Shown here: in pieces, positions 57,536 to 64,000 of the stretch
How positions within the stretch are numbered: the stretch's first letter is position 1
Layout of the letters: every line of letters begins with the position of its first letter
From: Candidatus Leptovillus affinis
Lineage (GTDB): Bacteria; Chloroflexota; Anaerolineae; Promineifilales; Promineifilaceae
Direction of reading: 5' to 3'
Length of the DNA stretch: 64,000 nt
Assembly: GCA_016705235.1 (NCBI GenBank)
Contig: JADIYP010000002.1
Location: 1-64,000, forward strand
Made by a program: the position numbers and the translations under genes
The notes under the pieces: generated by a model
The model's database searches: none
The model's input: only the letters and a program-made list of their open reading frames with translations
What the model was told of the DNA's origin: nothing

Positions 57536-57564
57536 TTGACAAAACCCCCTGCTGTTGCTATAAT
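57536..57564 (+). promoter_or_regulatory. Consensus promoter of the sufR-like gene
   Basis: TTGACA (57536-57541) and TATAAT (57559-57564) are exact with a 17-bp spacer. The leader to the GTG at 57592 would be about 20 bases with AAGGA. Confidence 0.85.
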
Positions 57565-57591
57565 CCTGCCTGGATAAAAAGGAATTCTAAC

Positions 57592-58248
57592 GTGAAATCA
57601 GTTACAAGCAATCATAAACAGAGTACGCGAGACGTTATTTTGCATGCTCTAAAGAACGCCAGTCAACTTAAAGTTGAAGACTTGGCCGAAGCTGCCGACG
57701 TTTCGCCGGTGACCGTCCGACATCACCTGAATGCTTTGCAAGCCGATGGCTTGATTATGGTGGACAGCGTGAGGCGGAAGGTAGGACGGCCGTATTACGT
57801 CTACAGCCTCAGCGAAGAAGGCCACGAACTATTTCCGCAAAAATACGTCCACCTCACCAACATCCTGCTCGACGAAATGAAAATGCGCCTGCCCCAACAA
57901 ACAGTCGACGACATTTTTGGCAGCGCAGTCGAACGTATCGTGGCCCGGCACCGCGGCAAATTTGAAACCCTTTCCTTTGAAAACCGACTCACTTACCTGA
58001 TGGACATTCTGGCCGATGAAGGCTTCCTGGCCCACTGGGAACTCATCGACGGCCAATACCATATTATTGAATACAGCTGCCCTTACCTTTCTGTGGCAGC
58101 CAATCACGCTGAAGTATGCACGTTGGACAAAGAGCTAATCATCAGCGTCATGCAAACGCCGATCCAACAGCACAGCTGCATGTTAAAAGGCGACGACTGC
58201 TGCCAGTTTTCCATTCCGGCCAATCCATCGTCGCAAAATGGCAAATAA
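57592..58248 (+). CDS. sufR: SufR-like iron-sulfur sensing regulator
   Basis: The 218-residue protein starts at GTG 57592 (VKSVTSNHKQSTRDVILHA) eight bases after AAGGA; the upstream open frame crosses the promoter and cannot be coding. The N-terminal winged helix reads VEDLAEAADVSPVTVRHHLN then ALQADGLIMVDSVRRKVGRP, the pattern of SufR/DeoR-like regulators. The C-terminal half has clustered Cys: EYSCPYLSV, AEVCTLDKEL, HSCMLKGDDCCQF. In SufR such Cys hold a [4Fe-4S] cluster that controls suf repression. It is divergent from sufC and shares a palindromic spacer with it; sufT follows. Confidence 0.88.
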   Translation: MKSVTSNHKQSTRDVILHALKNASQLKVEDLAEAADVSPVTVRHHLNALQADGLIMVDSVRRKVGRPYYVYSLSEEGHELFPQKYVHLTNILLDEMKMRLPQQTVDDIFGSAVERIVARHRGKFETLSFENRLTYLMDILADEGFLAHWELIDGQYHIIEYSCPYLSVAANHAEVCTLDKELIISVMQTPIQQHSCMLKGDDCCQFSIPANPSSQNGK

Positions 58249-58263
58249 ACGAGGAGCCTTATC

Positions 58264-58569
58264 ATGATAATGAGTAAAGAAGAAGAACTCATCGAATCCC
58301 TTCGTTCAGTCATCGACCCGGAAATCGGCCTCAACGTAGTTGAACTTGGCCTGCTGCGCCAAATCGACATCGACGCCGAAAGCGATCTGGCCAAAATCAC
58401 TATGATTTTAACCACCCCATTCTGCCCATATGGCCCACAAATTATTGAGCAGGTGCGCATGGTTGGCATGCAGGTGATGACTGGCGGCATTGAAGTAGAA
58501 ATCGGCACAGAACTCTGGGACCCTTCGATGATGGAAGAAGGGGCCGGCGGCGACTGGGGTTTGTTTTAG
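58264..58569 (+). CDS. sufT: SufT/MIP18-family protein (DUF59)
   Basis: The 101-residue protein starts ATG 58264, seven bases after AGGAG. It has the DUF59 pattern: ELIESLRSVIDPEIGLNVVE then LGLLRQIDI, and a Cys-containing loop TTPFCPYGPQIIEQV, which usually reads T(S/T)xxCP. It ends with an acidic tail (MMEEGAGGDWGLF). SufT helps mature Fe-S proteins. It is 15 bp after the SufR-like gene and so is presumably under the same promoter, and a strong terminator follows. Confidence 0.93.
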   Translation: MIMSKEEELIESLRSVIDPEIGLNVVELGLLRQIDIDAESDLAKITMILTTPFCPYGPQIIEQVRMVGMQVMTGGIEVEIGTELWDPSMMEEGAGGDWGLF

Positions 58570-58604
58570 TTTTACCCAGTCATTGGTTTTCGCAATTGTA
58601 AGAT

Positions 58605-58640
58605 AAAGCGGTATCATTTTTTGATGATACCGCTTTTTAT
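58605..58640 (+). terminator. Rho-independent terminator after sufT
   Basis: AAAGCGGTATCAT and its complement form a 13-bp stem followed by TTTTATTTT. It closes the sufR-sufT unit. Confidence 0.9.
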
Positions 58641-58676
58641 TTTGGCTCTTCAGGAATTCAGGGAGTTGGCACCCAA

Positions 58677-58743
58677 TGATGCGTGATGCGTGATGTGTGA
58701 AGTCTCTCTAGTCACGTATCACGTATCACGCATCACGCATCAG
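58677..58743. repeat. GCGTGAT-unit hairpin
   Basis: TGATGCGTGATGCGTGATG units answer CACGTATCACGTATCACGCATC units across an AGTCTCTCTAG loop. It belongs to the same family as 13437-13486 and lies just before the glycosyltransferase gene. Confidence 0.6.
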
Positions 58744-58796
58744 TCAAGCCCCACGAAATCCCAGAGACCCTTTAATTTTTACTGGATCAAAATGTG

Positions 58797-59951
58797 ATGG
58801 AATTTTTTACGCTTCTTACCGTATTTAGCATCGGGGTTTTAGGGTATCACTATACGATTTATCCGGCCATCATTGCCCTGTGGGCGCGGTGGCGGCCAGC
58901 GACCGCGTCTTCTGGTCTCTACACGCCCTCTGCCAGCCTGATCATCACTGCCTACAATGAAGCGGCGGTGATGGTGGAAAAGCTGGAAAACAGTTTGGCG
59001 CTGGATTACCCGACCGATTTACTAGAGATCATTGTGGTAACGGATGGCTCCACCGACGACACGGCCGTTCTCGCCGCCAAATTTCAGGACCGGGGAATCC
59101 GCCTGCTGCATGATCCGGTTCGACGGGGCAAAAGCGCGGCCATGAACCGCGCCACGGCCGTCGCCCGTGGCGACATCATCCTCTTTTCCGACGCCAACGC
59201 ATTCTACCAACCGGACGCCCTGCTGAAGCTGCTGCGCCATTTCCAGAACGGCCGTGTCGGCGGCGTCAGCGGCAACAAAACCGTTAAACCTGGGCCGGGC
59301 GGCGTCAGCCAATCGTCTGGTCTGTACTGGCGCTACGAATCGGCCATTAAAAAATGGGAAAGCCAAACCGGCAGCACCGTCGCCGTCGTCGGCGAAATGT
59401 TCGCCCTGCGCCGCACGCTGTTCGCACCTATCCCGCCGGAGGTTATCAACGACGATGCCTACCTGGCAACCCTGGTCTTGCGCCAGGGCTTAAGCGTCTT
59501 ATACGAACCTGAAGCCGTTTGCTGGGAAACCGCCTCCGAATCCACCGCCGACGAACTGACGCGGCGGCGGCGCATCAGCGCCGGACGGTATCAACTGTTA
59601 TTTGCGCCTCGCTGGTGGCCCTGGCGGTATCCAGCGGCTCTGTTTCAGCTCGTTTCGCACAAATTTCTGCGCCTGCTGCTGCCATTCTTTATGATTCTGG
59701 CCCTGGTCGCCAACACGGCCGTTTTGCTGCGCCGCCCCAAAAATTTCCTCATGGGACTCGTATTCTTGGGCCAATTAGCCGTTTATATGCTGGCAGGGCT
59801 GGGCTGGCTGGCCGAAAAACGACAGAAAAAAGCCAAAATTCCGGCGGCCGCCTACTACATTGTCAGCGGTAATTTTTCTTCGCTGCAGGGGTTGTGGCGG
59901 CTGCTTTCTGGCAAACAATCGGTGTTGTGGGAAAAGGCGCGGCGCGAATAG
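58797..59951 (+). CDS. Family 2 glycosyltransferase
   Basis: The 384-residue membrane enzyme starts at ATG 58797; a GTG one codon earlier is an alternative. The N-terminal helix (about 5-23) precedes the GT2 domain: ASLIITAYNEAAVMVEKLEN, EIIVVTDGSTDDT, RGKSAAMNRA, and the DxD-type motif in DIILFSDANAFYQPDALLKL. The later conserved block is VVGEMFALRRTLFAPI, then INDDAYLATLVLRQG and RRRRISAGRYQLLF (Q/R-x-x-R-W-like). Three or four helices end the protein. It probably makes or extends an envelope polysaccharide; the acceptor is unknown. No close ribosome site was seen. Confidence 0.93.
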   Translation: MEFFTLLTVFSIGVLGYHYTIYPAIIALWARWRPATASSGLYTPSASLIITAYNEAAVMVEKLENSLALDYPTDLLEIIVVTDGSTDDTAVLAAKFQDRGIRLLHDPVRRGKSAAMNRATAVARGDIILFSDANAFYQPDALLKLLRHFQNGRVGGVSGNKTVKPGPGGVSQSSGLYWRYESAIKKWESQTGSTVAVVGEMFALRRTLFAPIPPEVINDDAYLATLVLRQGLSVLYEPEAVCWETASESTADELTRRRRISAGRYQLLFAPRWWPWRYPAALFQLVSHKFLRLLLPFFMILALVANTAVLLRRPKNFLMGLVFLGQLAVYMLAGLGWLAEKRQKKAKIPAAAYYIVSGNFSSLQGLWRLLSGKQSVLWEKARRE

Positions 59952-59991
59952 TGGAACCTGATGCGTGATGCGGCCTATCGCCCAACAGGCA

Positions 59992-61113
59992 TCAGGCCCC
60001 ACCCTCAAACCCATAAATCGCCAGCGTCTCGCGGATCATGCGCTCCGGGTCGAAGCGGGTTTGGACAAGTTGGTACACGGCCGTTGCCAGACGCGCCCTC
60101 TCCGCCGGATGCTCCGCCAGCCAGACCAGCCCATCAGCCAGCGCCTGTGGATCAGCCGCAGGAACCAGGTAGGCGGTTTGTTGATCGGTCAGCAGCTCGG
60201 CCATGCCATCAACGGCCGTTACCAGCAGCGGTAGCCGGTAAGCCACCGCCTCCAACATGGCGTAAGGCAGCCCTTCCGCCAGCGATGACAAACAAAATAT
60301 ATCCGACGCGCTGAGAATCGCCGGAATGTCGCGGCGAAATCCGGCCAGATGAATGGACTCGGCCAGCCCAGCGGCAGCAATTTGCGCCTCCAGGTCCGGG
60401 CGCAAATGCCCTTCCCCCACAAGGATGCAGCGCAGGCGCGGCTGCGCTTGCACGGCGAGCCGCATGGCCTCCACCAGATATTTGTGGCCTTTTTGCGGCT
60501 CCAGGCGGCCAACGGCCGTAACCACCACCTTATCTGCCCCCCAACCCAATGTCTGCCGCCATTCTCCATCAGACGGGGTCGCCGCCATCGCCTGCAAATC
60601 GACCGTGTTGTCGATCAGCGCTACTTCCGGCACGCCGATGTCGTGCAAATAAGCCTGGATGGATTGCGACACGGTGATAAAACGGCAGTTCCAGCGCTTA
60701 TTCAGGCGCAAGACTTGCTCATACAATTTGCCGCGATAGGAGTCGTTTTGCACACGGCCGTACGCCAGGTGTACCGTAGAAACCATGACCGGCACACGCG
60801 CCCGCTTGGCCGCCAGCAAACCCCACATCTGTGATTGTGGGTTGTGGGCATCCACAATCTGGAAACCCTCTGTCTCAATGATCTGCCTGATTTTGCCGGC
60901 CAGCCGCGGATCGCCGCGCCCCAGGCTCATCGGGCGGCGCTGCAAACCGGCTTGCGCCAGCCGCTCATCCAACACGGACCCCTCTATGGTAACGACGGCA
61001 TAGGGCAAACGGCCGTCAAACGCCCGCGCCAGGTCAAACACCCGCACTTCTGCGCCGCCATAACGCTTGGCCAGGGCAATTAAAAGGACTGACGGCCGTT
61101 TTGCATCATTCAC
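59992..61113 (-). CDS. Family 4 (GT-B) glycosyltransferase
   Basis: The 373-residue protein starts at GTG 61113 with GGGAG about ten bases upstream. Its GT-B fold shows an N-terminal LLIALAKRYGGAEVRVFDLA (with AKRYGGAE), then DAHNPQSQMWGL, and in the C-terminal half VTAVGRLEPQKGHKYLVEAM, RCILVGEGHLRPDLEAQIAA and the donor-binding E-x7-E region FCLSSLAEGLPYAMLEAVAY. Such enzymes transfer sugars to lipid or polysaccharide acceptors. It converges on the GT2 gene with about 40 bp between them, so the two share an envelope theme without sharing an operon. Confidence 0.93.
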   Translation of the reverse strand: MNDAKRPSVLLIALAKRYGGAEVRVFDLARAFDGRLPYAVVTIEGSVLDERLAQAGLQRRPMSLGRGDPRLAGKIRQIIETEGFQIVDAHNPQSQMWGLLAAKRARVPVMVSTVHLAYGRVQNDSYRGKLYEQVLRLNKRWNCRFITVSQSIQAYLHDIGVPEVALIDNTVDLQAMAATPSDGEWRQTLGWGADKVVVTAVGRLEPQKGHKYLVEAMRLAVQAQPRLRCILVGEGHLRPDLEAQIAAAGLAESIHLAGFRRDIPAILSASDIFCLSSLAEGLPYAMLEAVAYRLPLLVTAVDGMAELLTDQQTAYLVPAADPQALADGLVWLAEHPAERARLATAVYQLVQTRFDPERMIRETLAIYGFEGGA

Positions 61114-61179
61114 AATACATTTTCTCCCATGATAGTTACCACATAGGCCCTAAAAAACACGGACCTAATAACTCGCTGA

Positions 61180-61232
61180 AGTCTGAAAACTGGAGACTGG
61201 GAATTCGCTCACCCTCCAGCCACCAGTCTCCA
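61180..61232. repeat. GGAGACTGG inverted repeat
   Basis: TGGAGACTGG and CCAGTCTCCA are inverted around a 29-base centre; similar GGAGA/TCTCC units occur around carA-carB. It lies between the glycosyltransferase and acetyltransferase genes. Confidence 0.5.
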
Positions 61233-61243
61233 CTCTCTAATCT

Positions 61244-62179
61244 TTAGTCCAATGGCCACCGCTTCACCCAGGTATCTGTCACCCGATGGTTTTGCATAAC
61301 CGAACGATACAGGGCGTCGGCCGGTTCATCGGCAGCGGTAGCGAAGACGCGGGTGCAGCCAAGATGTTTGAGGCGGCGCATCCCTTCCCCCACCACGGCC
61401 TTTCCCAGCCCGCGCCGCCAATGTTCGGCGGCGACGCCAACCAGAACGGTGACGGCGCTGCGCGTGTAATCGTCGTAGGCGCAGGTGCAGAATGCAGCGA
61501 CACGGCCGTCAGGCGCAATAACAACCACATCCAGATCGCGCCGGTAAAGCGGGGCCGATTGGAAGGTCCGATACCACGAGGAATCGCCCTCGTAATGGTC
61601 ATCCGGTTCGTCGGCGTGGAAGGCACGCCAGGAACACCAACTACGGGCGGGATGCTCGCTCTCGTCGCCCATCGAGCGCAGATAATAACCATCTGGCAGC
61701 GGCCAACCGGGCAGCGGATCGGTCAGGTCGCGCCAGTAGTGGTGGTTCCAGCCTGCCTGCCGGACCAACCCCAACCGGCTGAGAGTTTCTTGCCGTAGGG
61801 TATCATCGGCCAAAACCGGGACAATGAGGAGACGGCCGTGCGCCGTTTCTTCGGCATACTGCTCCAGCGCATAGGCGAAAATCTCAGCTTCCAGTTCCGG
61901 GCTGCGGTAGCGCGGGTGGATGTGCAGACGGATTTCGCCATCGCCATAAGGATGCAAAACGGCCGCAAGTTCGCCCTGGTCCGTTTCCCAGACGGCCGTG
62001 ACCTGTGCAAAGGGCGGGGTAATCTGGCAGGTGGCGATGAGATGCCAGCGCCAATGGTCAAGACGAGCGACGTGCCAACTGTTTTCGAGACGGCCGTTCG
62101 CCAAAAAAACCTCGCGTAAAAAGTTACGCACACGCCAATAATCCGCTTCGTCGTGGCAGCGCCGCTGGATAAATTTCAT
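61244..62179 (-). CDS. GNAT-family acetyltransferase (two-part)
   Basis: The 311-residue protein starts ATG 62179 behind AGGAG, inside the stop of the YhhN-like gene. The C-terminal half has a typical GNAT acetyl-CoA site: VTVLVGVAAEHWRRGLGKAV then VGEGMRRLKHLGCTRVFATA, with the Q/RxxGxG/A-type RRGLGK. The N-terminal half resembles a degenerate GNAT domain with ETLSRLGLVRQ at its end, so the protein is probably a tandem GNAT. The substrate is unknown. Confidence 0.88.
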   Translation of the reverse strand: MKFIQRRCHDEADYWRVRNFLREVFLANGRLENSWHVARLDHWRWHLIATCQITPPFAQVTAVWETDQGELAAVLHPYGDGEIRLHIHPRYRSPELEAEIFAYALEQYAEETAHGRLLIVPVLADDTLRQETLSRLGLVRQAGWNHHYWRDLTDPLPGWPLPDGYYLRSMGDESEHPARSWCSWRAFHADEPDDHYEGDSSWYRTFQSAPLYRRDLDVVVIAPDGRVAAFCTCAYDDYTRSAVTVLVGVAAEHWRRGLGKAVVGEGMRRLKHLGCTRVFATAADEPADALYRSVMQNHRVTDTWVKRWPLD

Positions 62180-62958
62180 CCTGCTCCTCCATGGATGGCC
62201 GGCGAGTGTGCTTTCGCCTGGTTCCAGGCAGCGCCAATCGAATAAACGATCAACAACTGCGCCGGGCCATATGTCAGCCAGACGACATCCCCAATCAGGC
62301 GGAAATACAAATCGCTAAACATATCGCCGGCCAAAATGAGATCGCTTAGCAAAAACAACGCCCCGCCCAACGCCAGCGCAACAAAGCGCCGGTCTTGCAC
62401 CGCCAGCCCAGACCCCAGGCCGGCGGTACTGGCTAACAACAGCGCGTAGGGCAACGCTACCCAATGTATAATTGTGACGTCTTGTCCACGAAAAACGACA
62501 AAAAACCAACCGGCCAATCCGACTAGCCACCACAGGGCCAACATGCCCCATCGAGGCAGCGGTGCGCCGAGGTGAAGGCGGCGGCTTAAGCCAGTAAGGG
62601 CCAGGATATAAAAAATGTGCCCCACAGCGAAGGACGCCATGCCCGTTAACACACGATCAGGGGCAGGCAAGACCGAAGCCAGAAACATATCACCCAGGAA
62701 GCCAAACGTCATCCCCAAAGCAATCAACAAGGCATAACGATTGACCTGCTGCCCGCGGCTAAAAACGAACCAACTCCAACCGGCCACAACCAACGTGAAG
62801 GAAGAGACCATGCGCGTCCAGATAGGCATACGATGGCTGTAACTGGCATCTGGCGCACCAAACAGGAACCCGCCAAACAGAAATAACGCCCAAAGGAGCA
62901 TTAATCCGATGATCCAGATGCGTTTGGATGAAGGCAAAAAGTGATATCCAGTTTTCAA
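62176..62958 (-). CDS. YhhN-family membrane protein
   Basis: The 260-residue protein starts at TTG 62958, six or seven bases after GGAGG. It has about eight hydrophobic segments, including MTFGFLGDMFLASVLP and VGHIFYILALTG near the middle and LGGALFLLSDLILAGDMF further on, the Asp-containing blocks that mark the YhhN/TMEM86 family. Members hydrolyse lysoplasmalogens in animals; bacterial roles are little known. The stop overlaps the acetyltransferase start (ATGA), so the two form a translationally coupled pair. Confidence 0.85.
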   Translation of the reverse strand: MKTGYHFLPSSKRIWIIGLMLLWALFLFGGFLFGAPDASYSHRMPIWTRMVSSFTLVVAGWSWFVFSRGQQVNRYALLIALGMTFGFLGDMFLASVLPAPDRVLTGMASFAVGHIFYILALTGLSRRLHLGAPLPRWGMLALWWLVGLAGWFFVVFRGQDVTIIHWVALPYALLLASTAGLGSGLAVQDRRFVALALGGALFLLSDLILAGDMFSDLYFRLIGDVVWLTYGPAQLLIVYSIGAAWNQAKAHSPAIHGGAG

Positions 62959-63119
62959 GTCGTCCCTCCAGTTGGTCTATTTTCTGCGGAAATTCTGACA
63001 CAGATGCCAGGTAAGGACAAATAGCCCGGAAAACGCGCCTGATTTGTCTGAATTGTCATAATTATGGTTCAAGAGGTCAAAAGTCCCATATAATTAACGC
63101 ATGTTTTTTGTAACGATAC

Positions 63120-63373
63120 AGACCCCAAGGGTTTGCTCCTGAGAATTTGGATTGTTTGGGTATAAAACCCCAGCAATTCTCAATTTAGATCAGGCATTCG
63201 TGCGAACAGGGCAATTTCTTTGCAATTTAGGCGGAATTGTCATTCTGAGCGGAGTCTGCGGAGCGAAGAATCCCCATGTATTGGTCATTAGGGCTGAACG
63301 GGATGCTTCGGAGGACCTCAGCATGACATATTTCTAGTTAAATTGAGAATTCCTGATAAAACCCTTGGGGTCT
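63120..63373. repeat. Nested inverted-repeat elements
   Basis: Outer arms AGACCCCAAGGGTTT and its perfect complement (63120-63134 and 63359-63373) match the hairpin at 11243. Within them lie AATTCTCAATTTA/TAAATTGAGAATT arms and a unit with GTCATTCTGAGC and CCTCAGCATGAC ends (63239-63327), which has a relative at 52480. The roughly 490-bp gap holds no gene. Confidence 0.65.
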
Positions 63374-63451
63374 TGCCAGAGAAGCCTGAATGATTACCGT
63401 TTTTTAACATCCGTAACCGTGTTCTGCTCATAAAGTTGAAAAGGTGCCCAC

Positions 63452-64000
63452 ATGTTAAACAGATTAGCCGCTCGTCAGCAAGATATTAACGTCGCCATTA
63501 TTGGCATTGGCTCCATTGGCAATGGCCTGGTGTACCAATGTCACAACACCCCCCACTTCAAACCTGTCGCCATCGCCGACATCAAAATCGAACGCGCCAT
63601 TACCTGCGCCAAATGGCTGGGGCTGGATTATCAACTTGTCGATTCGCTCGCCGCCATGAATGAGGCCGTTCATCAGGGCAAACTCGCCGTGACCGACAAC
63701 GGTGAATTGGCCGCCCAATGCGACCAGGCGGAGGTGCTGATAGAAGCCAGCAACGCCATCGCCGCCGGCGGGCAACACGCCGTCGCCGCACTCACCCACA
63801 ACAAACATCTGGTGATGATGAATTATGAAGCCGATTTGATGTTTGGCCCGGCGCTGCTGCCGCTGGCCCAGCAAAATGGCCTTGTTTACACCAGCGCCGA
63901 TGGCGACCAGCCAACAGTCATCAAACAAATTGTCGATGACATCACGTTTTGGGGCTTCGATCTGGTGATGGCGGGCAACATCAAAGGCTACATGGACCGT
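63452..64000 (+). CDS. Homoserine-dehydrogenase-like oxidoreductase, partial
   Basis: The gene starts ATG 63452 behind AAAAGG and runs off the window after 183 codons. A Rossmann NAD(P)-binding motif is present near the start (VAIIGIGSIGNGLVYQC), then a pattern ADIKIERA and VLIEASNAIAAGGQHAVAAL, then KHLVMMNYEADLMFGPALLP. This pattern is seen in a group of homoserine-dehydrogenase-like or Gfo/Idh-like oxidoreductases that often carry a C-terminal SAF domain. The substrate cannot be told from the part seen. Confidence 0.75.
   Translation, partial: MLNRLAARQQDINVAIIGIGSIGNGLVYQCHNTPHFKPVAIADIKIERAITCAKWLGLDYQLVDSLAAMNEAVHQGKLAVTDNGELAAQCDQAEVLIEASNAIAAGGQHAVAALTHNKHLVMMNYEADLMFGPALLPLAQQNGLVYTSADGDQPTVIKQIVDDITFWGFDLVMAGNIKGYMDR

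Larger units (their letters stand above)
8100..64000. repeat. Dispersed ACGGCCGT octamer
   Basis: About 120 exact copies (hand count) of the self-complementary octamer ACGGCCGT lie here, at roughly one per 460 bp. With this base composition fewer than two would be expected in 56 kb. Most lie inside genes, where they encode Thr-Ala-Val, Asn-Gly-Arg or Arg-Pro depending on frame. They appear in both operons and single genes and on both strands equally, as the sequence is a palindrome. Only three occur in the first 8.1 kb. Confidence 0.85.

Noticed and set aside
1..64000. CRISPR arrays, tRNA and rRNA genes
   Set aside because: No regularly spaced direct repeats with unique spacers, and no T-arm or anticodon-stem patterns or rRNA core sequences were noticed by reading; a covariance search was not possible.

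Overview
The window looks like a chromosome segment of a filamentous, heterotrophic Chloroflexota bacterium (Anaerolineae/Ardenticatenia-like). This is inferred from gene content: UPF0182, a DUF58/transglutaminase pair, a BTAD regulator, a SUF cluster, and a very large secreted BNR-repeat protein ending in a Chloroflexota-type tail. No rRNA, tRNA or CRISPR array was seen. The most global signal is an octamer palindrome, ACGGCCGT. I counted about 120 copies by hand between 8.1 and 64 kb (roughly one per 460 bp), against one or two expected by chance. Only three copies lie in the first 8 kb.

Region 1-8.07 kb is a graveyard. Every recognisable gene is broken by frameshifts or truncation: a CsbD stress protein, a GYD-domain protein, a NarL-type response regulator and its GAF histidine kinase, an HNH fragment like the tail of a group II intron maturase, and two diverged IS1634-like transposases, one inside a 12-bp inverted repeat. 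The second IS has removed the 5' half of a formylglycine-generating-enzyme-like gene. That gene's 3' end has the codon signature of a diversity-generating retroelement (DGR) variable repeat, followed by two hairpins.

Region 8.8-38.5 kb is intact chromosome. It holds glmS, a possible structured RNA, a TauE/SafE permease and universal stress protein, carA-rhodanese-carB with small repeats inside and between the genes, a DUF58-transglutaminase-UPF0182 run, YjbQ, a CocE-type hydrolase, two DUF1269 proteins, HdeD, a translationally coupled substrate-binding lipoprotein/hybrid kinase/response-regulator kinase trio, a BTAD regulator, a tyrosine phosphatase and a TlpA-like thioredoxin.

Region 38.5-47.3 kb is surface and envelope related: a 1563-residue BNR-repeat secreted protein, a small regulator with a consensus promoter, a transglycosylase/M23-like membrane protein on an apparently leaderless mRNA, a LysM membrane protein, a membrane PH-like protein and a cold-shock-domain protein.

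Region 47.6-58.6 kb is gyrA (or parC) plus the iron-sulfur assembly cluster: sufC-sufB-sufD-sulfurtransferase-sufS-sufU-Rieske on the minus strand, divergent from a sufR-like regulator and sufT. Two perfect sigma-70 promoters flank a palindromic operator candidate. The right end holds two glycosyltransferases, a GNAT acetyltransferase overlapping a YhhN-family membrane protein, and the start of a homoserine-dehydrogenase-like oxidoreductase. Intergenic spaces carry several families of short inverted-repeat, MITE-like elements, two of them nested inside others.
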